Below are positions 27,231 through 35,379 of a DNA stretch of 64,000 bases, piece by piece; the stretch's first letter is position 1; the number at the start of each line of letters is the position of its first letter. Origin of the DNA: JACXVD01 sp020446665 (lineage in GTDB: Bacteria; Pseudomonadota; Alphaproteobacteria; Sphingomonadales; Sphingomonadaceae); the NCBI GenBank assembly GCA_041396905.1, contig JAWKXQ010000005.1, forward strand, positions 58,889 to 122,888. Reading direction: 5' to 3'. The notes under the pieces are model-generated. The model saw only the letters and a list, made by a program, of their open reading frames with translations, ran no database searches and was not told the DNA's origin. The translations under genes were made by a program, and so were the position numbers.

Positions 27231-28610
27231 TTACGCCTCGATCTGCATGCGTTTTTCAGGTGGGATGTAGCCCGGACCGCCCGTGATGCGGCGGCGCGGA
27301 TCGTACAAATTCTCCTGCTTGCCTTCCTTGACGGCTTCCAGGTAGGTTTCGAATTCGGCTTTGCGGGCTTCCCAGTCGATCCCCATCTTCTCGAACAGGC
27401 GCTCCATCGGCGAAGCATGCCAGTGCGACTGGACGATCTTGTAGGGGTGGGCACCGCAGGCGAGCGCGGCGAACTGGATGTCCGCGATCACTGGCAGCGA
27501 GTAATCCTTGCCTTCGTTTTGCGGGTCGGCCTTGGCGATCCACTGGTTCTTGTCCAGCGTGGTGATGCAGCCCGTATCATGGCCGATCATCACATCGGAT
27601 TTTGCCTCGTCCACCGCGATCTTGATCTTGCGATCGATGGCAAAGCTGCGGGTGAATTCGCGTTCCGAAATGATGTGGCGGAAACCGAAGCCGCAGCAAT
27701 CATACCAGGTCGAATAATCGATCACCTGCGCGCCCAGCGACTGGATGATGCCGGTGGAAACCGCCACGCGGTTCCCGTCGAGCACGTCATCGTCATAGAT
27801 CACGTCCTGCGGGATCATCTTGTAGACATGGCAGGCCGGGTGGATCGTGGCGCGCACATTGGACACGTCAAATTGCTGGCGATTGGCAATATCGCCGCGC
27901 ATGGCGTGAACCCATTCGGAATAATGCACGATCTCTTCGGGGATCAGCAGCTTGCCATCCACCAGACGGTCCAGCTTGCCGAGGATCTTGGTGACCTTTT
28001 CGCGCAGGCTTGCCGACAGCAGCAGATATTCGCGCACTTCCTTGTAATTGCCGAAGGAGGTGCCGCAATGAACCAGCGGGTAATAATAGCCTTCCGGCAG
28101 CCCTTCCGCCTTGGCCGAGACATAGGCCTGATGGAAATTGCGCAGGAACACGGCCGCCAGGCTGACGATATTGCCGATGCCCGAACCGTGATAGTTCCAC
28201 GCGGTGCAGCTGGTCTGGTCGGTTTCGTCGAGATAGGGGATATCCATCTCGTTCATCATCCACAGCAATGCCGTGGGATAGCCGGGGATGTTGCCACACT
28301 GGCCGCAGCTCTTGTGGTGCCACAGCTGACGGGTCGGGATTTTCTTGTCCCAGCCATACAGCGTCTTGGCCATGCGGGGGGCGTGCTGATCCTCGACCCG
28401 GTGGACCTTGATCTGCCCTTCCTTTTCCAGCTGCCACATCACGTCACGTATGTCGTGCACGCGATCCTTGTTGGTCAGCATGGAACGCTTGTCGATCTTC
28501 TGTTCGACCCAGCTCGTCGCCTGCGCCGCTTCTGCAGCGGAGAGACTGGAATCGCGCCATTCGGCACCGTGGCCGGTAAAGCGTTCGCCGTCTTGTGGGG
28601 TATTGGCCAT
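27231..28610 (-). CDS. hdrB1: Sulfur-oxidising heterodisulfide reductase-like subunit sHdrB1
   Basis: The start at 28610 is chosen because AAGGAGG lies five bases upstream; the product has 459 residues. A longer frame opens with TTG inside hdrC1 and is not supported. It has two CCG-like regions. The first includes SCGQCGN and later TSCTAW. The second has HPACHVYK, YDCCGFGF and HDTGC. Several cysteines expected in a canonical CCG domain are absent, as is usual for the divergent B1 paralogue compared with B2. It is part of the cytoplasmic sHdr complex. Confidence 0.92.
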   Translation of the reverse strand: MANTPQDGERFTGHGAEWRDSSLSAAEAAQATSWVEQKIDKRSMLTNKDRVHDIRDVMWQLEKEGQIKVHRVEDQHAPRMAKTLYGWDKKIPTRQLWHHKSCGQCGNIPGYPTALLWMMNEMDIPYLDETDQTSCTAWNYHGSGIGNIVSLAAVFLRNFHQAYVSAKAEGLPEGYYYPLVHCGTSFGNYKEVREYLLLSASLREKVTKILGKLDRLVDGKLLIPEEIVHYSEWVHAMRGDIANRQQFDVSNVRATIHPACHVYKMIPQDVIYDDDVLDGNRVAVSTGIIQSLGAQVIDYSTWYDCCGFGFRHIISEREFTRSFAIDRKIKIAVDEAKSDVMIGHDTGCITTLDKNQWIAKADPQNEGKDYSLPVIADIQFAALACGAHPYKIVQSHWHASPMERLFEKMGIDWEARKAEFETYLEAVKEGKQENLYDPRRRITGGPGYIPPEKRMQIEA

Positions 28611-28633
28611 CGCTACCTCCTTATTTGCCTGAC

Positions 28634-29398
28634 TCAATCGTCATCATCATCGTCATCTTCCTGATCTTCCAGGAAGTCGTCCCATTCGTCGCGTTTCTCA
28701 TCCATGATGTCCTCGATCACGTCGAAGAGGTTTTCATCAATGGTTTCGAGCTGGTCGAGCACGCCGGATTCTTCCCAGATCGTGTAGAGTTCGACCGAGG
28801 TCTTGAGATTGGTTTCCCACGCGGTCTTGATCGTGTTGAGAGTGGGCATGGGGATCGCGCGGCGCAGGATCTGCAGCGGCGCATCGATCTTGGAAATGTT
28901 CGGCCCCCAGTCGCCAAAGTGATCCGGATTGATCATGTCGGGCGAGAGCTGGTTGCCGGTCGAAATCAGCTTGAGCATGACGCGGCTGAACGGGCGCAGC
29001 ACGCTCTTGGCGCTTTCCATCCCGTGCTTGATCGCGGTTTCGCGCATCAGCATCACCAGCCCGCCCGGCGAATTGCCGAAGGGGCAGCGTGCGGCGCAGG
29101 TATAGCATTGTGCGCAGGACCAGATCTTTTCCTGCATGGCATCGTAGATGCCTTCCAGATTTTCGGTCCACAGCAATTGCACGATCTCGCGCGGGCTGAA
29201 GTCGTAATAATGGGCAGCCGGGCAGGTGGCCGTGCAGATGCCGCAATTCAGGCAGCCATTCAGCTCGTGGTCGAAACGCAGGTCCGCCTGGATATCGGCG
29301 AAGATTTCCTCCAGCGTATCGCGATCAACCTCGGCATTCCCCTCATAGGGGTCGCCGATATATTCCTGTACGCGGGTCGAGCCGTGAGAGGCATCCAT
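28634..29398 (-). CDS. hdrC1: Sulfur-oxidising heterodisulfide reductase-like subunit sHdrC1
   Basis: A 254-residue iron-sulfur protein with two full [4Fe-4S] motifs, CLNCGICTATCP near residue 49 and CAQCYTCAARCP near residue 93. The remainder is helical. The C-terminus ends in an extreme acidic tail, EDQEDDDDDDD. HdrC subunits pass electrons between the flavin subunit and HdrB. It follows dsrE3A after 10 bases and opens the conserved C1-B1-A-Hyp-C2-B2 order. Confidence 0.93.
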   Translation of the reverse strand: MDASHGSTRVQEYIGDPYEGNAEVDRDTLEEIFADIQADLRFDHELNGCLNCGICTATCPAAHYYDFSPREIVQLLWTENLEGIYDAMQEKIWSCAQCYTCAARCPFGNSPGGLVMLMRETAIKHGMESAKSVLRPFSRVMLKLISTGNQLSPDMINPDHFGDWGPNISKIDAPLQILRRAIPMPTLNTIKTAWETNLKTSVELYTIWEESGVLDQLETIDENLFDVIEDIMDEKRDEWDDFLEDQEDDDDDDD

Positions 29399-29408
29399 GG
29401 CGCTTACC

Positions 29409-29789
29409 TCAATATGTCATCACACGAACGTCATCGTCTTCCATGATCTCTTCGATCAGATAGGCCCCGCCAACGATGTCGCTGCATTCGGGGATCAGAT
29501 CGTCCTTGGTCATGTCGAACAGGTCGAGATTGGGGGAGCAGCACATGAACTTCACGCCGGCTTCATGCGCATCCTTGATGAAATCATAGACGCTCTTGCC
29601 CGAGCCAGCCTTGACTTCCAGCGCTTCGGCCACGCCCTTCTTCATCAGCTTGCCTGATGTGGCGGTGCAGATCACTTCGACTTCATATTCCATCGCCGCA
29701 GCAACGGTTGCCTGAAAGATCGGAGCACCCAGTTCCTCGGGGTTACCGGGATCGGTATTGGCCATGATGATAATCAGCTTTTCCGCCAT
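29409..29789 (-). CDS. dsrE3A: DsrE3A-type sulfurtransferase
   Basis: A 126-residue DsrE/F-fold protein starting MAEKLIIIMANTDPGNPEEL. It has the vicinal cysteines Cys83-Cys84 in KFMCCSPNLDLF, and Cys41 and Cys102. DsrE3A proteins encoded with sHdr accept sulfane sulfur, exchange it with TusA, and deliver it to the LbpA/sHdr machinery. GAGGAG lies eight bases before the ATG. It is the first gene of the sHdr operon, directly behind a promoter with an embedded palindrome. The assignment to the 3A subgroup rests on context and the cysteine pattern. Confidence 0.88.
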   Translation of the reverse strand: MAEKLIIIMANTDPGNPEELGAPIFQATVAAAMEYEVEVICTATSGKLMKKGVAEALEVKAGSGKSVYDFIKDAHEAGVKFMCCSPNLDLFDMTKDDLIPECSDIVGGAYLIEEIMEDDDVRVMTY

Positions 29790-29835
29790 CGCGGTATCTC
29801 CTCTCAGTGCCCCTTTTTCAGAGGTCTCAGGGTGG

Positions 29836-29863
29836 CATCATATTAGGAAACACTAATTTAGCA
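29836..29863 (-). promoter_or_regulatory. Promoter and palindromic operator of the sHdr operon
   Basis: Read leftward, TTGCTA and TATGAT are separated by 16 bases, a good sigma-70 pair about 50 bases before dsrE3A. The spacer and the edge of the -10 contain the palindrome ATTAGTGTTTCCTAAT (29842-29857), with two perfect 5-base arms. A repressor bound there would block RNA polymerase. The arms match those before the lipoyl synthase genes. The ArsR-type protein of this locus is the obvious candidate. Confidence 0.8.
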
Positions 29864-29880
29864 AGGCCTAGCTTTGCACT

Positions 29881-30582
29881 TTATCCCGTGCTGTCCATCA
29901 GCCCTGTCAGCTTCACCAGGCCGGTCATGATCGGCACCAGCGCATCGGCAATTTCATGTTTGCGGCGGCCCAGCTCATCCAGCGCAGGGCCCGGATTTCC
30001 GGGGGTTTCCTCGAATTCCATGATCAGGTCTTCGGCCATGGCGCGCTTGAAGCCGGGGTGGCCGGTGAAGCCGAAAATATTCGCGCCGATCTGGAATGCG
30101 GCGGGGCGGCCGGCTTCGTCCTCGGAAAGAATCACTGCAAAGTCGGGCGGCACCGGCCGGTCACGCATATAGACTGGGTTGAGATAGGATTCGGGCATGA
30201 AGCCAGCCAGCGCGTCCTCGGCGCAGCGTGTGGCCATGCCGGTGGTGAAAGTGAGCGGTGCCTGCTCTACCGATCCGTCACAGGCCAGCGCCACGATCTG
30301 CGCGCCCAAACCGATACCGATGATAGGCAGCCCGCTCATGAAAGCGGCGCGGGCGAGGGCGACTTCTTCTTTCAGCGTGGGCAGGTCGCGTTCCCCGGCG
30401 CTGCCCCAGGGGCCGCCACCCAGCAGGATCAGCCCGTCGCCGATCAGTTCAAAGGGCGGCACCTTGCCCGCCTCGGTAAAGGGGCGGTGATAGTGGAAGC
30501 GGATCCGCCGCCCCTCCAGATGATCCTCGATCAGGCCGAGATAGTCGGCGGAAGTGTGCTGAATGACAGTGAGCTGTTTCAT
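29881..30582 (-). CDS. Class I glutamine amidotransferase-like protein lacking the catalytic cysteine
   Basis: A 233-residue protein with the GATase1 fold, encoded in the lipoate assembly part of the sulfur locus. The nucleophile loop, normally G-x-C-x-G, reads GIGLGAQ, so Gly91 replaces the catalytic cysteine. The histidine motif, normally HPE, reads TGHPGF, so the glutamate is also missing. Glutamine hydrolysis is therefore unlikely. GATase-like genes recur in sHdr-linked lipoate gene sets, so a binding or structural role is possible. Its start overlaps the stop of the ligase gene (ATGA), so it is translationally coupled to it. Confidence 0.85.
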   Translation of the reverse strand: MKQLTVIQHTSADYLGLIEDHLEGRRIRFHYHRPFTEAGKVPPFELIGDGLILLGGGPWGSAGERDLPTLKEEVALARAAFMSGLPIIGIGLGAQIVALACDGSVEQAPLTFTTGMATRCAEDALAGFMPESYLNPVYMRDRPVPPDFAVILSEDEAGRPAAFQIGANIFGFTGHPGFKRAMAEDLIMEFEETPGNPGPALDELGRRKHEIADALVPIMTGLVKLTGLMDSTG

Positions 30583-31631
30583 GGGGCGGCGTCGGCAATC
30601 GCGTCAGAGAAATCAGCCGGGGTAAGGCCGAGCATGGAAATGGCCGGATCGGCGAAGAACGCCTCCACCTTGGCCGGAACATCGGCCAGCTGCGCCCAGC
30701 GCAATTGCGATTCCAGGTCGAGCAAGGCGCGGGTAGGGGTGACGAAGACATCGCCGACAAACAGCACTTCGCGGATGCGATTGTCCTGCTGGCCATCGAC
30801 GCGGAGATAGGCAGTGAGATTACGCGCCGCATTCTGCCCGGCGAACACTCCGGCCTCCCGGGCAGGATCGCAGATTTCAGCGACGAATTCTTCCCTGCCG
30901 ATTTCCTCGTCAAAGGCCTCTTTCGCCAGTTGTTTCTCGCGTTCGGAAAGCTCCTCCGGCACGGCTTCTATGTCGAGCACTTCGGCCAGCCCTTCCAGCA
31001 GGGCCGCCTTGACCGCTTCGAGCGAGGGCATCTCGCCCAGTTCGGCCTTCAGTGATGTCACCCGCGCACCTGCATCAGCCAATTGCCGCTTCTCCAGCTT
31101 GGCTTGCGGGACATTGAGCACCGCCATCATCGCCGCCGGGTCTATGTCGAGGATCACTGTCCCCTGAAAGATGAGGATATTGCCGTCAAAGAAACCGCCC
31201 GTGCCGGACACTTTGCGGCCTTCGATCTCGATATCGTTGCGCGGGCGGAAGCGGGCATCGACGCCGAGCTTTGAAATCCCTGCCGCGATGGCAGTGCAGA
31301 TTTTTTCAGTCACGTCCGGCAAAGTGGCCGTGCCCAGCACGCGCCGGTCACACACCAGTGCCCAGCCGAGCTGCCCTTCGTCCATGAAGATCGCCCCGCC
31401 GCCGCTCATCCGGCGCACGGTCTGCACCCCGCGCTCGCGGCAGGCTTCGAGATTGAGTTCCTGCGCCAGATCCTGGTGCCGTCCGATCAGCGCGCAGGGC
31501 TCGAATGTGATGAAGCGCAACGTGTCGCCAATCTCGCCCGCCAGCCGGGCTTCGATCAGCGCACTGTCGAGCGCGATATTCTCGCGCCCGCTCAGCCGCC
31601 CTGCATCAACAACGCGAAACCGCGCCGCCAT
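30579..31631 (-). CDS. Lipoate-protein ligase of the sHdr-linked type (sLplA/sLpl(AB))
   Basis: A 350-residue ligase. The catalytic domain carries GRHQDLAQELN, RRMSGGGAIFMDEGQ near residue 80 and RNDIEIEGRKVSGTGGF near residue 140, which form the lipoyl-AMP site. The C-terminal third (from about residue 240) matches an LplB-like accessory domain fused in cis. Such ligases attach lipoate or octanoate to LbpA specifically, instead of to the 2-oxoacid dehydrogenase E2 proteins. Its ATG shares one base with the TGA of the radical-SAM gene before it. The fold is certain; specificity for LbpA is inferred from synteny. Confidence 0.88.
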   Translation of the reverse strand: MAARFRVVDAGRLSGRENIALDSALIEARLAGEIGDTLRFITFEPCALIGRHQDLAQELNLEACRERGVQTVRRMSGGGAIFMDEGQLGWALVCDRRVLGTATLPDVTEKICTAIAAGISKLGVDARFRPRNDIEIEGRKVSGTGGFFDGNILIFQGTVILDIDPAAMMAVLNVPQAKLEKRQLADAGARVTSLKAELGEMPSLEAVKAALLEGLAEVLDIEAVPEELSEREKQLAKEAFDEEIGREEFVAEICDPAREAGVFAGQNAARNLTAYLRVDGQQDNRIREVLFVGDVFVTPTRALLDLESQLRWAQLADVPAKVEAFFADPAISMLGLTPADFSDAIADAAP

Positions 31632-32923
31632 CAGAGGCTCTCGAACTCCTCGCCGGGCTCATATTCCTCGCCCGGGCGCGTCCGGCCAAGCTGGCTGCGG
31701 ATCTTCTTCATATGCGCCCCTTCCGGCTGGAAAGGATAGCTGGCAATGTCGGAAACCGGGCTGTCGCCATAGGGGCGGTCACAGGCGGAGATATCTTCCT
31801 GGAACTTGCCCGGGCAGCCGCTGGTGCGGAATGCAATCCCGGTATCTATGATCATGTCCACTTCGCCGCTGGGCAGACCGTAATCCATCACGCGGCCCTG
31901 ATCGTCGAAGCGCATATTCTCGACACGGGCACCGCAATAATCGATCATGTAGCGGGCCAGCTGCACCCGCCGCCACTGATCGCGCGGGGTGGGGGGCAGG
32001 TGATCCATCAGGCTGCCCTTTTCCGGGAAGAAGCAGAACAGATGGCTGTGGCCACCCATATCGACCAGCTTCTGGATGAGGCTGAGCGCTTCGAATTCAG
32101 TTTCGCCCATGCCGATAATGACATGCGCGCCGAATTTCTGCGCCCCGAAAATGTCCCGCGCATCCTCCAGGATTTCCCAGTATTTCTTCCAGTTGTGGGG
32201 CGATTGCACGCCCTTGCCGCGGGTCCGGTCAAAGATTTCCGGGGTCACGGCGTCGAGTGCGACGGTGCAGATGTCCGCGCCCATATCCTTCAGCCGCACC
32301 ACGTCAGCGCGCTGCATGGTGGTGGGATTGGACAGGATCGAGACCGGGATATCATCGGGCGAGACATGGTCGGTCCAGGTCTTCAGAACGGTGAAGGTAT
32401 CCTCATCCGATTTGGGATGGGTGATCATGGAGATGCACATGCGGTGGAACGGGCTGTTGGCCCCGTCACGCCCCACGATCTCGGCAATCTGCGCCATGGG
32501 CACGGCGGGCCAGTCCACCCGGATGAAATTGCGATCGGCATAGTCGCGGTCAGCCTCACGGTGGCGGGCCAGCCCGCAATAGGCGCAATTGGCGCGGCAC
32601 CCTTCGGGATAGGTCAGCAGCAGATTGAGACAGCGGGTGCAGGAACAGCCATGCATGCTGCCCGGCATCAGCCCCAGCGTCATCGCCGCCGCCGTGCTGA
32701 TCTGCACATATTCGGGCGAGGTCATGGCCGGGGTCTGGATATTGTTATTGGGCAGATAGACGCCATTGGGCGACACGGAATTGCTCTTCACCCGTCCGCC
32801 ATTTTTCAGCTCGTTCGGGATCATGTCGGGCACGCGCGGCTGCATGATCGCCGCAGGGTTGAAATCGGCGCCATTCGGGCCTGTTGCAGCGGGTTGTGCA
32901 GTCTCGTTCTTGAGGCAGCTCAT
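31631..32923 (-). CDS. Radical SAM lipoyl synthase component (LipS1/LipS2 type)
   Basis: A 430-residue radical SAM enzyme. The cluster motif is CRANCAYCGL near residue 117, preceded by an additional cysteine cluster CSCTRC near residue 94 that could bind an auxiliary [4Fe-4S]. It resembles biotin-synthase-related proteins. In sHdr gene sets two such radical SAM proteins, LipS1 and LipS2, together insert sulfur at C6 and C8 of octanoyl-LbpA, replacing LipA. It is encoded 40 bases after the second radical SAM gene and is coupled to the ligase gene. Which of the two is LipS1 cannot be decided by eye. Confidence 0.85.
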   Translation of the reverse strand: MSCLKNETAQPAATGPNGADFNPAAIMQPRVPDMIPNELKNGGRVKSNSVSPNGVYLPNNNIQTPAMTSPEYVQISTAAAMTLGLMPGSMHGCSCTRCLNLLLTYPEGCRANCAYCGLARHREADRDYADRNFIRVDWPAVPMAQIAEIVGRDGANSPFHRMCISMITHPKSDEDTFTVLKTWTDHVSPDDIPVSILSNPTTMQRADVVRLKDMGADICTVALDAVTPEIFDRTRGKGVQSPHNWKKYWEILEDARDIFGAQKFGAHVIIGMGETEFEALSLIQKLVDMGGHSHLFCFFPEKGSLMDHLPPTPRDQWRRVQLARYMIDYCGARVENMRFDDQGRVMDYGLPSGEVDMIIDTGIAFRTSGCPGKFQEDISACDRPYGDSPVSDIASYPFQPEGAHMKKIRSQLGRTRPGEEYEPGEEFESL

Positions 32924-32963
32924 TACGGTAATTCTCCCAGCCTATCTGTCTCAGGCCGCCCGC

Positions 32964-34001
32964 TTACGCGGCGCAGGCCACTTTGCGGGCGTCGGCATTA
33001 TCGCCGCCGGTCTGGCCCAGCTTGATTGAGCAACATGCGTGCTCCTGTTCGTAACTCCGCCCGATGGCATTGGCGACGGACACCGCCCCGTCTGCGGGGA
33101 AAGCGATCCCGTCCAGCCCCGCCATCACGGCATAGGCATCGGTCACGCGCTTGTGCATTCCCGGCGGGCGGGCACAGCCCAGCAGCACTTTCTTGTCTGC
33201 CAGCCGGGTGCGCGCTTCCAGGAAAATCTTGCCGACATCGCCGGTTGACGGGACCTTGAACGTGCCCGGCTTGGCATAGAAAGGCATGATCACCACCAGC
33301 ACCAGCGCATTGATGTCATAGCGGGCACAGATATCCAGCGCGTTGGCTTCGCCTAGCAGCTCGCCATAATGCAGGCCCACCACGATATGCGGGCTGACTT
33401 CCATATTGGTGGCGGTCAGCGCGGCCAGCGTCTTTTCGAAATCCTCCACCGGACGGTCAAGATTATAGACCTGGTTGATCGTTTCCTGCGCGCCGATGAC
33501 ATCCATCATGGCAGTGTCCACACCGGCGGATTCCATCCGCTTTGCCGCCGCTTCGTCAAGCAGGGCGGTATGGATAGCCACTTTGAGATGGGGGAATTCA
33601 CGCTTCAGCTTTTCCACCACCGGCAGATAGCGTTCGTAACGGATTTCATTCTGCCGGTTGGACCCGCCGGAAAGCAGGAAACCCTGCAAATTCTGCAACA
33701 GGATCAGATCGCGGACCTTCTGTTCCAGCATGTCGGGGTTGGTTGCCGGGATCATCGGTTCGAGGATCTTCTTCTGGCAATGGTCGCAATTAAGCGCACA
33801 ACCGCCCGCCGTGATCGAAAAGGCGGGGAAGCTGTTCTTGCCGCAGCCGGACAGCTCGTCGCTCTCATATTCCTTGAAGGTCGGAGTTGAGAATCGGATC
33901 GAACGACCGAGCACCTTGTCTGCGCGCGCTTCCATCGCGGCGACCAGTCCGGCATCGAACACCGCATCTTCCAGCGGTTCGATCATCTGCAATTGTTCCA
34001 T
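32964..34001 (-). CDS. Radical SAM lipoyl synthase component (LipS1/LipS2 type)
   Basis: Begun at 34001 (MEQLQMIEPLED) the enzyme has 345 residues. The radical SAM motif is CALNCDHCQ near residue 64, and extra cysteines lie in LSGCGKNSF and near the C-terminus (HACCSI), candidates for an auxiliary cluster. A further 14 codons are open upstream to an ATG at 34043, but that would place the start almost in the probable -10 box, so 34001 or a TTG at 34010 behind AAGGGAGAG is more likely. It works as the partner of the adjacent radical SAM protein in lipoyl assembly. Confidence 0.83.
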   Translation of the reverse strand: MEQLQMIEPLEDAVFDAGLVAAMEARADKVLGRSIRFSTPTFKEYESDELSGCGKNSFPAFSITAGGCALNCDHCQKKILEPMIPATNPDMLEQKVRDLILLQNLQGFLLSGGSNRQNEIRYERYLPVVEKLKREFPHLKVAIHTALLDEAAAKRMESAGVDTAMMDVIGAQETINQVYNLDRPVEDFEKTLAALTATNMEVSPHIVVGLHYGELLGEANALDICARYDINALVLVVIMPFYAKPGTFKVPSTGDVGKIFLEARTRLADKKVLLGCARPPGMHKRVTDAYAVMAGLDGIAFPADGAVSVANAIGRSYEQEHACCSIKLGQTGGDNADARKVACAA

Positions 34002-34044
34002 CCAGCGCAATGGACTCTCCCTTTCCTTCGCCCGGAAAGGCAAA

Positions 34045-34072
34045 GTTATACATTAGTCTTTCCTAATGTATA
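34045..34072 (-). promoter_or_regulatory. Promoter with perfect 26-base palindromic operator upstream of the lipoate assembly genes
   Basis: The sequence at 34047-34072 is a perfect palindrome with 10-base arms TATACATTAG and CTAATGTATA around a six-base spacer, TCTTTC. Read leftward, TATACA and TATAAC are 17 bases apart, and the palindrome fills the space between them. The inner arms ATTAG/CTAAT are the same as before dsrE3A. It is the strongest operator candidate of the locus. Confidence 0.83.
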
Positions 34073-34099
34073 GGGCGCTCTCGCAGATCGCGTTCGGTA

Positions 34100-35323
34100 T
34101 CAGGCAAAGCCGTGAACAGCGCGCAAATGCTGGACCAGTGCGGCCAGCTCCGGCCGCACTTCACCTGCTTGCAGCGGATCACCAAGGCTTTGGAGCCAGT
34201 GATCCTCCACTTCGTCTTCATCGACCAGATCCGAATCGAAACCGGCAAAAATCGCCCGCGCGCCCTCGGGCAAGTTGTCGGGCCAATCACCTGCGGAGAG
34301 CAGGCCCCACAGGCCGGCCCAGCACCTCACGGTGGTCCAGGGATTATATCCGCCGCCGCCCAGCACGACACTGGCTGCGGGCAGGGCGCATAATTCCAGC
34401 ACGGCATGCCACAGCGCATTGTTGCTCAGTTCCATGTGCGAAAGCGGGTCGCCCGCCAGCGCATCCGCGCCGCAGGTAATCACAATGGCCTGCGGGTCGA
34501 GCCGCGCGACATAGGGCATGACCATCTGTCGCCATGCCAGTTCATATTCCGCGTCATTGATCCGGGGCGGCACAGGCAGGTTCAGCCGACGCGCGGATTG
34601 ATCCTCCAGCAGCCCGGTATTGGGCCAGCGATCACGCTCGTGGATCGAAATGCAGGCCACTCGTTCCTCGTCAGCGAAATAGTCAAACACCCCGTCACCA
34701 TGATGGGCATCGACATCCACATACAGCACGCGGTCGAGCCCGGCATCGAGGAAGGTCAGCAATGCGAAGACAGGGTCGTTGAAATAGCAGAACCCGCTCG
34801 CATGGTCGGGGCGGCCATGATGGGTGCCACCTGCCGGGTGGAACACCACATGCCCCAGCAGCGCCAGTTGCGCGGACAGGATGGAGCCGCCCACGGTGGT
34901 GGCCGCACGTTCAAAGACATGCGGGAAGAGCGGGTTTTCCATCGTCCCGAATTTGAACCGCTCGCGCCATTCGGGCGTGACGCTGCCCTGATCGCTCGCG
35001 GCCTTCAGAGCGTGGAGATAGGCCGGATCATGAACCCGGCGCAGAGTGGCCAGATGGGCCTGCGGACTGGGCCGGAAATTGTCCTCATCCAGCCAGCCGA
35101 GCAGCCTGCACATTTCCATCACCGCGCTTTGCCTTGTGTAGGAAAGCGGATGATTCGTTCCGAAGGATGGCCGCGAATAAATTGATCCGCCAACCAGCAC
35201 CGCTGGCTTGGGCAATTGTGCAAAGGGCCGGTCGAAAGCACGAGAAACAGACAGATTTAGGCTCCCTTGCGCGTCTGGCAGCGTTCTATGGACAACGCTC
35301 CTGTCCTGCGATACTTTCGACAT
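34100..35323 (-). CDS. Histone deacetylase/AcuC superfamily protein
   Basis: A 407-residue zinc hydrolase of the class I/II HDAC superfamily. It contains PAGGTHHGRPDHASGF near residue 165, the zinc site DVDAHHGDGV near residue 198, and GGGGYNPWT near residue 320. All metal ligands appear to be present. Bacterial members remove acyl groups from lysines or small amines. It stands 28 bases upstream of the lipoyl-synthase palindrome and next to the dsrE2/HDAC operator, so it belongs to the sulfur locus by position. A link to lysine acylation of LbpA is speculative. The first 40 residues are unlike the family, so a later start is possible. Confidence 0.85.
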   Translation of the reverse strand: MSKVSQDRSVVHRTLPDAQGSLNLSVSRAFDRPFAQLPKPAVLVGGSIYSRPSFGTNHPLSYTRQSAVMEMCRLLGWLDEDNFRPSPQAHLATLRRVHDPAYLHALKAASDQGSVTPEWRERFKFGTMENPLFPHVFERAATTVGGSILSAQLALLGHVVFHPAGGTHHGRPDHASGFCYFNDPVFALLTFLDAGLDRVLYVDVDAHHGDGVFDYFADEERVACISIHERDRWPNTGLLEDQSARRLNLPVPPRINDAEYELAWRQMVMPYVARLDPQAIVITCGADALAGDPLSHMELSNNALWHAVLELCALPAASVVLGGGGYNPWTTVRCWAGLWGLLSAGDWPDNLPEGARAIFAGFDSDLVDEDEVEDHWLQSLGDPLQAGEVRPELAALVQHLRAVHGFA

Positions 35324-35345
35324 TTCTAATATAGCAATGTCTAAT
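35317..35345. promoter_or_regulatory. dsrE2 promoter with imperfect operator, shared with the divergent HDAC gene
   Basis: Rightward, TCGACA (35317-35322) and TCTAAT (35340-35345) are 17 bases apart. TATAG-CAATGT-CTAAT at 35330-35345 matches the ATTAG-N6-CTAAT pattern in one full and one degenerate arm. The HDAC start codon lies at 35323, so the same site could affect both directions. Confidence 0.6.
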
Positions 35346-35379
35346 GCAAGGACATGCTGTCGGGACGATGGAGGAATGA

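Noticed and set aside
32964..34043. Start of the second radical SAM gene at 34043
   Set aside because: This ATG is only two bases from the probable -10 box and four from the operator; a start at 34001 or 34010 leaves room for a leader with AAGGGAGAG.
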